From: Algibacter sp.
GTDB taxonomy: Bacteria; Bacteroidota; Bacteroidia; Flavobacteriales; Flavobacteriaceae
Length of the DNA stretch: 64,000 bases
Assembly: GCF_029245835.1 (NCBI RefSeq)
Contig: NZ_JAQWOO010000001.1
Location: 1-64,000 of the forward strand
Reading direction: 5' to 3'
A program made the position numbers and the translations under genes. This document shows positions 49,935-59,931 of the stretch, one piece after another (position 1 is the stretch's first letter; every line of letters begins with the position of its first letter). The notes beneath the pieces are model-generated. The model searched no databases and was not told where the DNA came from. It was given only the letters and a program-made list of their open reading frames with translations.

Positions 49935-52900
49935 TTACTTATATTTCAATATGGCTACTTTCATACATTCTTCTATCAAATGGTCAATCTTTTTCCAGTT
50001 AGTATCTAAATCAAATTTTCTTAAAAGTTCGTATAGGGCATCTCCCAATTCAATATTTATTTTTCCTGTAATATCATTGTTCTTATGCCATTCTATAATC
50101 TTATTTCCATTTAAATAGATATAAGCTTTAACTGTGTTATCTATAGCTAAACTGACTTCAATATGAAATGGTGTTTTTAATAAACTAGAATCCTCATAAA
50201 CCGATTTACTAAAATTATAAAACGCTAATGCTGCATCATTGTTTGCTAATTCTTCAGGAGCATCATCAGACCGACCATGTAAAAATCTATCTTCATGCTC
50301 TTTTGCTCTTTTCAAGAATTCAGCTTCAGTAATTCGTTTTAAGTAGTACTCTTCAATGGTCTCTTTTATTAAATCTGCCAGTTTTTTATAGTATACTGGG
50401 TCTTCTTGCATCTTCACATTTATAGCCTTAATGGTTCGGCTTGATATGTGGTCTGCCTGAGCAGCTTTGCCAGTAATCTTTTCAATCTCTGCCTCTCGTT
50501 CTTCCTTATCAAAAATATTAACCAGCTCAGTAACTTTCATGATTTCTCCCTCTGTAGAAATATGCTTATTAATAAGCTTCTGTATTTGTGGCTCATACTC
50601 CTTATAAGATAAGTCATCGTTATATCGCCTTTTTACATCAACTCGTAATTTTAAAAAGAATAACGCATCCTTCTTATACATGTTTATTTTCTTCTCAGGG
50701 GTATTATTCACAAAGTCTACCGAAGATAAAGCCATCTTTAAAAGTCTAGCAAAATGACTTAGTTTTTCATAAAAATTATTCCTAATATCTTCTGGAGATA
50801 GTAATTCTTCATAAGCTGTAGGTTCTAAATTCTTGTCTTTTAGAGTCTTGAATATATCCCAAAGTTCAGAATGTGCTTGAGGCAGTTTTTTAACCTCCTC
50901 ATTAAGATTGGTCAATGTACCTTCTAACTCAGATTCATCAAAGTCCGCTAATCCAGAGTAGGTACTTAAAGCACTATCTAAATTTTCTAAATTCCCGTAG
51001 TAATCAATGATATAGCCATAATCTTTCCCGGGGAATACACGATTTACTCTGGCGACTGCTTGCAGCAAAGTATGTTCCTTTAAAGACCTACATAAATATA
51101 AAACAGTATTGTTTGGTGCATCAAAACCTGTCAATAGTTTGGCGACAACAATTAATATTTCTGGATGCTCTCTTTTTTTGAACTGAGTAATAACACTTTT
51201 CTCAAATCGTTTCAAGTCACCATATTTATCAATCATAGCATTGAAATAAGTATCCTCTCTTTCCTTTTCTTCATTTACATTATAAAAACCATCTTCGGTG
51301 CCTTCTCGCTGGTCAGATTGGGTAACAATGACTTCGGAAGAAACCATGCCAATATCTTTCAGAATTTCATGGTATAATAATGCGGTCTTAATACTCGGTG
51401 CTACTAACTGAGCTTTAGGCTTATACTTATCACTTTCTGTTTGAAAGAAGCTTCTATAGTGTTCTGAAATATCCCATGCTCTAGCATAAATAACCTTCTC
51501 TGTTTTATTCAGCTCATTAATGGTATTGAATTTCCTTTTCAAATTAGCTTTACCGTAATCTGAAAGAGGTTCTGAAAGCTTATCAAAATACCTGTTTATA
51601 GGGTCTTCATCAACCGTTATTAAGTTGTGTCTTCCCTCATAAAGTAAAGGCACAACCGCTCCATCTTCAACAGCATCTTTAACGGTATAAGGAAGCCCTA
51701 TATAGCCTCCAAACTTGTTGGCGGTACTTCTTTCCTTTTTCATTAAAGGAGTTCCTGTAAAAGCTAAAAAACAAGCATTAGGAAATACTCGCTGCATGCT
51801 CACATTAAAAGTTCCATACTGGGTTCGATGCCCTTCGTCAATCATCACAAATATATTTGGAGATAAGAAAGGTTGTTTGCATTGTTTTACAGCTGCTTCA
51901 AACTTATTTATAATGGTTGTTATTATAGCATCACTTTTATCTAATAAAAGCTCTGATAGGTGAGAACCTGTTTTCGCTTGCTTAACTTCTTTTTGACATT
52001 TTTTAAAGGTGTCTGAAATCTGGTCATCTAAATCAATCCTATCTGTAACCAATAAAATTTTTGGATTTGAAATTTCTGGACTCGAAGCAATCATTTGAGC
52101 AAGCATAACCATTGTAAGTGATTTTCCACTTCCTTGCGTGTGCCAAATAACACCGCCTTGTCGCTTCCCTGTATTATCAAAATGCGTAACTCGTTTTAAG
52201 GTGTCTTTTACCGCAAAATATTGCTGGTATCTTGCTACCTTTTTTATACCCTCATCATATAATGTATAGTTTCTAATAATGTCTATTATGCGGTCTGGTC
52301 TGCATAAGCTATATAGTAGCTCATCTTGTTTGGTTAGAGGTCGTTCTTCTTGCTCCAATCCATCAAAATAACGTCTCACATAATTGAATCCAAAAGTCCG
52401 TTCCGCAAAAAATACATCCTTAACAGCTTCTTTTAAGGGTTCGTTTTTTAAAACTTTTAATTCATTCCAATAATTAGACTCAGCATCTTTATTGGCAAAT
52501 TGTTCTTTCCATTTTGCCCAAAATTCTTTGCTGGTTCCTGTGGTTGCATAACCACCATCATTTGTGGCAATACTCATTAATAAATTAGAATAGATATATA
52601 GTGACCTAATCCCTTTTTTACTGAAATTTCTAATGTGTTGCTCTATTGCTAATTCTGTTGGTGATTTTGTGCCTTTCAAAGAAGGGCTTTTACATTCAAT
52701 AATTACAGTAGGAATTCCGTTAATAAATAAAACTATATCTGGTCTATATGTGTCTGTTCTTCCTGTTCGTAATACACTGTATTCTTCGGTTACATGGAAA
52801 ACATTATTGCTTGGGTTTTGCCAATCAATATATTGCAACGTATGGCTTTTTTTGTCACCATCAATACTTTGCTCCATGGCTTTGCCTAATGTGATTAGGT

Positions 52901-53195
52901 CATAAAAAGCTGCATTTGCATTTAAAAAACCTTCTTCTATTGGCAGTTCTTTTAAGCTTCTTATAGCAATAGTAATATTTGATTCTGAAAACTCATAGGC
53001 TTTCCCTTTTCTTTGTATGCTATTAATCTTTTTGAGCTGTGTTTTAAGAACATTTTCAAATAGTACTTGAGATTTTTTACCTCCTCGCCATTCTAAAGCT
53101 TGCTCTGGAGACACATAGTTGTATCCCATGTTTATTAGCAACTGAATTGCTGGAATTTGCGAAATATGGTCTTCTAAAAATGATGGAGTGTTCAT
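49935..53195 (-). CDS. hsdR: Type I restriction endonuclease subunit R
   Basis: Nuclease PDIVLFINGIPTVIIECKSP, Walker A HTQGSGKSLTMVML, DEGHRTQYG, FTGTPLMKKE, ARVNRVFPGKDYGYIIDY. Confidence 0.97.
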   Translation of the reverse strand: MNTPSFLEDHISQIPAIQLLINMGYNYVSPEQALEWRGGKKSQVLFENVLKTQLKKINSIQRKGKAYEFSESNITIAIRSLKELPIEEGFLNANAAFYDLITLGKAMEQSIDGDKKSHTLQYIDWQNPSNNVFHVTEEYSVLRTGRTDTYRPDIVLFINGIPTVIIECKSPSLKGTKSPTELAIEQHIRNFSKKGIRSLYIYSNLLMSIATNDGGYATTGTSKEFWAKWKEQFANKDAESNYWNELKVLKNEPLKEAVKDVFFAERTFGFNYVRRYFDGLEQEERPLTKQDELLYSLCRPDRIIDIIRNYTLYDEGIKKVARYQQYFAVKDTLKRVTHFDNTGKRQGGVIWHTQGSGKSLTMVMLAQMIASSPEISNPKILLVTDRIDLDDQISDTFKKCQKEVKQAKTGSHLSELLLDKSDAIITTIINKFEAAVKQCKQPFLSPNIFVMIDEGHRTQYGTFNVSMQRVFPNACFLAFTGTPLMKKERSTANKFGGYIGLPYTVKDAVEDGAVVPLLYEGRHNLITVDEDPINRYFDKLSEPLSDYGKANLKRKFNTINELNKTEKVIYARAWDISEHYRSFFQTESDKYKPKAQLVAPSIKTALLYHEILKDIGMVSSEVIVTQSDQREGTEDGFYNVNEEKEREDTYFNAMIDKYGDLKRFEKSVITQFKKREHPEILIVVAKLLTGFDAPNNTVLYLCRSLKEHTLLQAVARVNRVFPGKDYGYIIDYYGNLENLDSALSTYSGLADFDESELEGTLTNLNEEVKKLPQAHSELWDIFKTLKDKNLEPTAYEELLSPEDIRNNFYEKLSHFARLLKMALSSVDFVNNTPEKKINMYKKDALFFLKLRVDVKRRYNDDLSYKEYEPQIQKLINKHISTEGEIMKVTELVNIFDKEEREAEIEKITGKAAQADHISSRTIKAINVKMQEDPVYYKKLADLIKETIEEYYLKRITEAEFLKRAKEHEDRFLHGRSDDAPEELANNDAALAFYNFSKSVYEDSSLLKTPFHIEVSLAIDNTVKAYIYLNGNKIIEWHKNNDITGKINIELGDALYELLRKFDLDTNWKKIDHLIEECMKVAILKYK

Positions 53196-56100
53196 TTATT
53201 TGATTGTATTTAAGTAATTAAACTCATTCTTAAAACTCAAGTTGCTCTCTTCTTTTCCAATTCTTTGACGAGACTTATAAATTAGTCGCTCTAGAGGGTC
53301 TCGATGGCTAGAGTTTAATATTCTTACTGAATCTAAACTATCTATCGTTTCTTGAATAATTTTATTTCCTTTCAAATGCATTTGGTCATGAACAGAAATG
53401 TTCTTTACGTCATAAAGCTTTACATATCTTTTCTTGTCTTTTGAAATGTTAAGCTGAATAATATCAACATCTTTAGCTAATGTTAACAAAATTAACTTTG
53501 CATCCAAAAACTTACTATTGCTATATTGATAATCAAATCTATGGTCTAATAATGTTCTGATTTTAATTTTATTTACACATGTATTATCATATGCCTGAAT
53601 TAGAAATTTTTTCTTATCCTCTTCAAATATTGAAATACTATTTTCAATAATATTACTATTGAAATATTGTTTTGATAACATATATTTTCCACCTACTAAA
53701 AAATACAGAAATGCAATTTCTTTAGTTTTTCCATTAGAATTTAAAAACTGAATGTTTTTAGATTCCGACTTTTGGTTATTATAAAAATCAAATTTAATAG
53801 CCTGTTGACCGTAAGAAACACTTGGTTCTTCAACTACTTGATTACTTAGTATATTTTCTTTTCTTTTAAAAAATAAGAACAAGTCATTACCTTTTAGAAT
53901 CCTCGTTTCATTTCCTTGCCTTTGATAAAACTCTTCTCGCAAAGCTACAGGTATGTCATACTCAGGAATACTAATTTCTAGGTATTCTGTGTCATTTAAT
54001 TTTGAAAAATTGAATTCAATTTGACCATTTACATCCTTGTTAAAGTTTTCTACAATTAATTTTCTTATATATCTTTCATAAGTGTCATGATTACCATCTT
54101 TTAGAATTTTAAATTCTTCTTCTAATCCAATAGGGAAACCATAATCATTTACTCCCAAAAACAAACTTCCTCCATCCGCATTTAAAAAACCTGCAATTGT
54201 TTTCATAATAATAAATCCTTGTTCCTTTTTATTAATTTTGCTCGTCTCAGCAAAGAAAAAGACAGATGTTTTAAATTCTATTGTATTGGTTTCTCTTCCA
54301 AGTGATGCTTCTTCAGAAAGAATATCATCTTCATTTACTTCAGAACTGCTGTCCGTGATATCTATAATTGGCTCACTCATATCATCAGACACTGTTTGAT
54401 ATATTATTTTTTTTGTTGAAGAAAGAATAGTGCTATCTGTTATACCGCTTTTTACAAGAAGGTTATGAGCTAAGATTAAATCATTGAGTTTTTTATTTAG
54501 GGGGCTATAGTCTTCATTTGAAACTGAGATTAGTTGAGAAATCGAATCTACATCATTGAAGCAACTAAGTAACTTATAGCTTTCATTTATTTGAGATAAA
54601 GATTGAAACTTTTCTAACGTTAAATCTGTTATGAAATCAAATTGGCTAAATGTATTTTTATAGTCTAGATTTTTAAAGTCATCTATAGCCTCAATGTTTT
54701 TTATTAACGAATCGAAATAATAAGACCTCGAACTTTTTATAATTGAACAAATAAGCTTTATAACATAGTATAATTCAAGTTTTGATTCCTTTTTATCTTC
54801 AAGAAAGGCTAAACTTTCCAAGCTCATTATTAAATCTTCAATTAGCTTCTTATTTCCATCTAAGCCATCACTTGAATCCGTTTCTAAATTACTATTTTGC
54901 TCTATTATTGATGATTCGAGAAGGTTTCTAAACAGAGTCTTCGAATTAAGAATTATATTTTTTTGAGTATTTAGTTCAACATTGTACGTGTTATATTCAT
55001 CAGAATAGTTTATTATTTTGGCATTATAAACATCTCCGATTTTATAATCTTCACTGTGATTATCAAATAAATGACCAGAGCAGCCTTTTTCAGTTAAAAC
55101 AAAAATAGAATTTCTTGTAATCTCTACAATTAGAACGTTTACGTCATCACCGTCTTCATGTAAATTCTTAGATATCTCGTTTACTTGGTTAATCAATTGA
55201 AACTGGAGTCCTTTTTTATCAATGTCTTTTACTTCCGCAACAAAAATATCGCCAGGATTTATAATGCCTTTTAATCCATCAAGAAAATTTTTTGTTAAAC
55301 TACTTTTTGCTAGAATGCCCTCACCTTTTGAGGTGTTTTCTATGATTCTAACAAAAATTACCGAATCATTATCTTTATAGTAATTTTTAGCCTCTACCCT
55401 TACTAAATCACCAACATGAACATTAGAAATTGTTTTTGAATGTTTAACACTAACATCGGAGTAATATTCTGCCCAATTATAAGCATACTCCTTGATATTG
55501 TTTACATTTGATAATCTTATATCGAGGTTTAATGTAGATGATATGTTAATATTGTTGTTTACGTAACTCGAAATATTAGTTATACCGTATAAGTTGCTAT
55601 TCACTTTAAAGTGTTTATAGTTAATAAGATGTAAACCATTTTTTGATTGACATATTAAACCTTCATTGACATACACTTTTTTATAATTTTTAGAGTCTTT
55701 TGGAGGGCATATAATTTTAATATCATCCCTTCCTAGATATTTTTCTATTTTAAACTCATCTATTTCATCAGTATCTAATTTTAAGTAATTAGATTTAGTT
55801 ATACACTCAATTGCCTTAACTATTAAGGCTCTTTTATGGTTTACATTTGAATCTAGGTAGCTATAGTATCTAAACAAAGCTGATGAGTTTAATATACTTC
55901 CTTGAATATTTTCAGTCTTGTTATCAAGAGTAATTTGAAGAAGAATAAATTGAATAATTTGGACTATTCCATTTCTATCAACCTCATTCATTTGATAATT
56001 TCTTTGCTTGAGTCTTAGGTTTATCTCTTTCTTTACTTTTTTAATTTTGAAGCTAAGAAGGTTATTAAAGAATTTATAGTCATAAATTTCAAGACTACCT

Positions 56101-57566
56101 TTCTTTATTAGAAAATTAACAATAGAAATAATTTCGTCTGTTGATTTATTTATTAAGTCGTCTGAAAACAATAGTAATTCTCTAAAAATATTAATCGAAT
56201 TAGTTCTTAGGTTTTGACTTATCTTAATTTTTTTTGAAATATTTTCTATATAATCTATGTGAGTGTTTGAAGTTATTTTGTTCAATGCTTCAATCTTATA
56301 CTCAATTCTTTTTAATTCGCCTTCAGCCATTGTTATAATGCGTTCTTGCTTATCTGAACCAAAGTTTGTTAAATAATCTGAGCCTTCAAGAATCCATTCC
56401 TCTAACTTTTTTGTTAGCTTTAAAACATCTACAGCCGTATGATATTCTTTTTCATATATTAAATTTTTTAAATGACTTTGGGTTATGAAGTTCAAATATG
56501 AAAATATCCAAGTGTTTTCGTTAGAATGATATAAATCGAACAGGTTATTAAAAGCTGATGATTCATATTTTTCTAGTTTAAGTTCTTCTTCTAAATCATA
56601 GAAGTAAGGTTCGATTTTTTCAAAATATCCTATTGACTTAAATACGTTTTCTACATTATAAAATTTGCCTAGTGGGTCTGACGTAGACTTTAGAATCAAA
56701 TTGCCATAATCATCAAATTTTCTTAAAAAATATTCCTGTTCTGTTTCAATTATGTTATTGTTAGAACCTTCTAAAAAGTAATTTAAGTATATACGGTGAG
56801 TAAAACCATATTTGTCTTCAAGACGATAATAATCTGTATGTTCGTCTTTCTCTAATGATTTAACGGTAAATTTATAATTATTACCAACATTATAAAACTT
56901 ACTAAGGAGTGCCTTTTTATCTTGTCGGAGATATAATTTGTAGCCCACAATTTTAAAAACGATACAACGAAGGGTAGAACCAATCATTTCTTTACTTTGA
57001 AAATCGTAAGTTCTTACAGTTGTTTTATAACCATCGTAATCTAAATTGAAAATAGAAAATTCTTCATCAATTGCTTCAAGAGCGGTAATTTTGAAATCAT
57101 ATGATTTGTTGATTTCGAATAAATTTTTTGGGTCTATTTTTGTTGATAAATCAGGTTTCGTATCCGACTCGAAAAAAACATGATTTTTATCTAAATCGAA
57201 ATTTTTAACAGTTATTTCAATCTTATTATTTACAATACTATTTTCATAAAATAAAGGAATAAACAATTGGATATTCTCGTTATTTTCTATAACAAATCCT
57301 TTTTCTTTTTTTTCAATAATATCAAAGAGATAGGCTTCAGATTCCTTATAATCATTCAAAACACTATATTGAAAAATAACTGAGCCATCCATTCTAAATG
57401 AACTTAAAAATAAAATCACATATTCCCCTTCTGGTATATAAGCTTTTTTAAATGGATACTCTTGATTGTTAATTTCATCCCTGACAATTGTTGATTTTTC
57501 ATTTTGTCTTACCACTAAATATTTTCTGTGTTGTTTGGCAACAGGGTTTCTAGTTTGTGATATCAT
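53196..57566 (-). CDS. Giant (1456 aa) protein with S1/OB-like segments and AlbA_2 (Schlafen-type) domain
   Basis: GRETNTIEFKTSVFF...MKTIAGFLNADGGSLFLGVNDYGFPIGLEEEF is AlbA_2-like; upstream S1-like VHVGDLVRVEAKNYY, NPGDIFVAEVKDIDKKGLQFQL, YKIGDVYNAKIINYSDEYNTYNVEL. Confidence 0.75.
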   Translation of the reverse strand: MISQTRNPVAKQHRKYLVVRQNEKSTIVRDEINNQEYPFKKAYIPEGEYVILFLSSFRMDGSVIFQYSVLNDYKESEAYLFDIIEKKEKGFVIENNENIQLFIPLFYENSIVNNKIEITVKNFDLDKNHVFFESDTKPDLSTKIDPKNLFEINKSYDFKITALEAIDEEFSIFNLDYDGYKTTVRTYDFQSKEMIGSTLRCIVFKIVGYKLYLRQDKKALLSKFYNVGNNYKFTVKSLEKDEHTDYYRLEDKYGFTHRIYLNYFLEGSNNNIIETEQEYFLRKFDDYGNLILKSTSDPLGKFYNVENVFKSIGYFEKIEPYFYDLEEELKLEKYESSAFNNLFDLYHSNENTWIFSYLNFITQSHLKNLIYEKEYHTAVDVLKLTKKLEEWILEGSDYLTNFGSDKQERIITMAEGELKRIEYKIEALNKITSNTHIDYIENISKKIKISQNLRTNSINIFRELLLFSDDLINKSTDEIISIVNFLIKKGSLEIYDYKFFNNLLSFKIKKVKKEINLRLKQRNYQMNEVDRNGIVQIIQFILLQITLDNKTENIQGSILNSSALFRYYSYLDSNVNHKRALIVKAIECITKSNYLKLDTDEIDEFKIEKYLGRDDIKIICPPKDSKNYKKVYVNEGLICQSKNGLHLINYKHFKVNSNLYGITNISSYVNNNINISSTLNLDIRLSNVNNIKEYAYNWAEYYSDVSVKHSKTISNVHVGDLVRVEAKNYYKDNDSVIFVRIIENTSKGEGILAKSSLTKNFLDGLKGIINPGDIFVAEVKDIDKKGLQFQLINQVNEISKNLHEDGDDVNVLIVEITRNSIFVLTEKGCSGHLFDNHSEDYKIGDVYNAKIINYSDEYNTYNVELNTQKNIILNSKTLFRNLLESSIIEQNSNLETDSSDGLDGNKKLIEDLIMSLESLAFLEDKKESKLELYYVIKLICSIIKSSRSYYFDSLIKNIEAIDDFKNLDYKNTFSQFDFITDLTLEKFQSLSQINESYKLLSCFNDVDSISQLISVSNEDYSPLNKKLNDLILAHNLLVKSGITDSTILSSTKKIIYQTVSDDMSEPIIDITDSSSEVNEDDILSEEASLGRETNTIEFKTSVFFFAETSKINKKEQGFIIMKTIAGFLNADGGSLFLGVNDYGFPIGLEEEFKILKDGNHDTYERYIRKLIVENFNKDVNGQIEFNFSKLNDTEYLEISIPEYDIPVALREEFYQRQGNETRILKGNDLFLFFKRKENILSNQVVEEPSVSYGQQAIKFDFYNNQKSESKNIQFLNSNGKTKEIAFLYFLVGGKYMLSKQYFNSNIIENSISIFEEDKKKFLIQAYDNTCVNKIKIRTLLDHRFDYQYSNSKFLDAKLILLTLAKDVDIIQLNISKDKKRYVKLYDVKNISVHDQMHLKGNKIIQETIDSLDSVRILNSSHRDPLERLIYKSRQRIGKEESNLSFKNEFNYLNTIK

Positions 57567-57604
57567 TTTATTTGATGTTTTTATAAGGCATTGAATTATA
57601 TTTT

Positions 57605-57673
57605 TCTATCGGACATTTTTGAACAAATAACCATTAAATGTCCAATAGAATGTCTGATAGGGTGTCCGATAGA
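57605..57673. repeat. 12-bp-period array of TGTCCGATAGA-like units: one inverted, three direct
   Basis: tctatcggaca 57605-57615 (inverted); tgtccaataga 57639-57649; tgtctgatagg 57651-57661; tgtccgataga 57663-57673. Confidence 0.85.
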
Positions 57674-57675
57674 AA

Positions 57676-59310
57676 TTAAGAAATAATTTCATACTTTCTC
57701 CACCTATTATCTCCAGCACCCTTTATTACAGCTGATTCAATCATTTTATCTAATTGTCTTTTTATTTTCTTTTTATTAATTTCTTTACCAATCCTTTCAT
57801 GGATGTCTCCAATAGAACAGGGTTGATATACTTTTAAATCTTCTAAAATCAATTGCTCTAATCTATGCGTTTCTATATTCTTTAAATCAGTCTTTCCTTT
57901 GAAATCTAATTGTTTTAATAGTTTGGGGTTTACATAATATTCTGTTGCTTTAGTTTTTCCTTTACTGAGTATTATATCATGTTTTAGTAGACCGTTTATC
58001 CAATATTTTAAAGCATCATCATTTCTAATACTTAGTTTCTTACTTAAAACAATACTAGAAATAGATGTATTTTGAGCAATTAAGCCAAGAGCTATAATTT
58101 CTTTTTGTTTTAAAGGAAAATCTTCATTTACCTTACTCATTAATCTAACAACTTCCTTATTGATAATATTCTTTTTTATTGTTACAACAACTCTATCGTC
58201 CCATTCTTCTACAATAGGTTCTGGTTTTCCATTAAAAAGAAGTAACTCATATACTTTGTCATATCCACTTCCTTCTTTTTCCATGAGTTGCAAATCGTAG
58301 AATACTTTGGCTAGATGAGTGTTTCTATAAACAGATTTACTTATAATATTATTTGGGGTAACTCCTAAGGGTAATAGACCTGGAGAGTGAATTTCTAATC
58401 TATCACTAAACAAGTTAATAAATATGTCACCACGCATTGAATAAACCTGATGAACCAAAGCGTTAGCAATTAGTTCTCTAATAATTTCAATATCATAATT
58501 GGGAATATTTTTTCTGAATAAACCATCAGAAATTTCAATAGATTCTCTCCAATCTGAAAGACTAATAATCTCAGTCAATAGTTCCTTGGGATTTAACCTA
58601 AAATCATCCCATACAATTTTATTAACCTTATTTTCATTTTCATCATATTTTATAAATTGTACTGAAGGTGCGTAATGTAATTGGGCTCTGTCATTGCGCT
58701 TGCCTAACCATAAAACACCAAGGTTGGTTAACACGCCTTCTTTTGAGAGAAAATAGAAATCGCATAGTTCTTCAATGGACATTTCTTTTACAAAGTTGCT
58801 AACTCTATTAGAGGTTTTAACGTCTTTAATAAATTCATTGTATTTTACAATGTCAACTTCATTTAGCTGCAATTTGCGTACTATCTTTTCTTCCCAATTA
58901 AATGCTTGTTTCTCTGCTGCTACTCGTGTTAGCTCATCAGGCATAATTGGTTTACAGTCATCTGCAACTCTTATATAGTATTTGCCATCTGTAGTACTGG
59001 CAATAACTTGTTGACTTCTAAAAATTTGTAGTTTAATATACTCTCCTCCATTACTTGCAGTCTCTTTAGATGCAGAAATAGCTACTCCAACAGTTTTTTG
59101 TGGTATCGTTTTATTTACTTTCTCTACAAGAGCATCGGTGATTTTTTGAGAAGCATTGGGGTTATCCATATCATTCTCTATACCTATAGCTATAGTGCCG
59201 CCTTTGCCATTTGCAAAGCAAACACAATCTTTAGCTAATTCGCTCCAATCAGCAGATTTCCCTTGTATTAGTTTTAAAGATTTCTTGTCAAACTCGCTAT
59301 TTTCAATCAT
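57676..59310 (-). CDS. AlbA_2 + HATPase_c_4 + C-terminal winged-helix protein
   Basis: KSADWSELAKDCVCFANGKGGTIAIGIEND; RELIANALVHQVYSMRGDIFINLFSDRLEIHSPGLLP; C-terminal wHTH stretches. Confidence 0.9.
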   Translation of the reverse strand: MIENSEFDKKSLKLIQGKSADWSELAKDCVCFANGKGGTIAIGIENDMDNPNASQKITDALVEKVNKTIPQKTVGVAISASKETASNGGEYIKLQIFRSQQVIASTTDGKYYIRVADDCKPIMPDELTRVAAEKQAFNWEEKIVRKLQLNEVDIVKYNEFIKDVKTSNRVSNFVKEMSIEELCDFYFLSKEGVLTNLGVLWLGKRNDRAQLHYAPSVQFIKYDENENKVNKIVWDDFRLNPKELLTEIISLSDWRESIEISDGLFRKNIPNYDIEIIRELIANALVHQVYSMRGDIFINLFSDRLEIHSPGLLPLGVTPNNIISKSVYRNTHLAKVFYDLQLMEKEGSGYDKVYELLLFNGKPEPIVEEWDDRVVVTIKKNIINKEVVRLMSKVNEDFPLKQKEIIALGLIAQNTSISSIVLSKKLSIRNDDALKYWINGLLKHDIILSKGKTKATEYYVNPKLLKQLDFKGKTDLKNIETHRLEQLILEDLKVYQPCSIGDIHERIGKEINKKKIKRQLDKMIESAVIKGAGDNRWRKYEIIS

Positions 59311-59321
59311 GATATTGATGT

Positions 59322-59615
59322 TTAATTCAAATTTTGTTCAGCAGCAACGGCAGCTTCATATGCCAATTTATTTTGGTATTTAGATAAAGCTGTTATTCTG
59401 CCTGTTCCTTGTTCACCTATAGCTCTATCAAACTCAAAAGTGACTTTTAGGAATACTTCATCTTGCAAACGCATGTTTACTGTAACATCTTTCAGCTTTT
59501 CAATTTGCCCTTTGGTTTTATCAAAACATGTTATATACAACTGTTGCATATCCTTTTCTAACTCTGCTTTTTGAGCTGGTGTTAAACTGTTTATTAATTC
59601 TAATACTTTTTTCAT
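59322..59615 (-). CDS. Small hypothetical protein (97 aa)
   Basis: Overlaps the upstream ORF by 4 nt, within the hsd operon. Confidence 0.65.
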   Translation of the reverse strand: MKKVLELINSLTPAQKAELEKDMQQLYITCFDKTKGQIEKLKDVTVNMRLQDEVFLKVTFEFDRAIGEQGTGRITALSKYQNKLAYEAAVAAEQNLN

Positions 59616-59920
59616 CCTGTAAAACCACTTTTAGTTTTCACATGCAAGAATGTTTCAAACTGAATCCTGTTATGGTTCGTTGTCTTACTCGTCCCTTCTG
59701 CTTTAGCTCCTAAATCAAACACTGAAGCAATTTTAATCTTACCACCTCCATTTATTTTATCCTCATCACTAGATGTGATTGCCACATCAAAATGAATTTT
59801 TTTGTATGCATCTTGTATGCCATCACTTTTTTCGTATTTTTCCTTAATATGATTATGCCCTTCAACTAACCCGTCAGCAATTTGCTTTATGGTTTCTGAT
59901 ATAAATTCTTTTAACTCCAT
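59612..59920 (-). CDS. Small hypothetical protein (102 aa), possibly trypco2-like
   Basis: MELKEFISETIKQIADGL...IHFDVAITSSDEDKINGGGKIKIASVFDLGAKAEG...NHNRIQFETFL: amphipathic helix plus beta-rich domain. Confidence 0.6.
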   Translation of the reverse strand: MELKEFISETIKQIADGLVEGHNHIKEKYEKSDGIQDAYKKIHFDVAITSSDEDKINGGGKIKIASVFDLGAKAEGTSKTTNHNRIQFETFLHVKTKSGFTG

Positions 59921-59931
59921 ACTATTATTTT

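Noticed and set aside
57676-59310. Calling the 544-aa AlbA_2 protein alone a new effector
   Set aside because: AlbA_2/HATPase_c_4 proteins are common neighbours of type I R-M genes and usually annotated as regulators; the novelty lies in the combination and the giant protein
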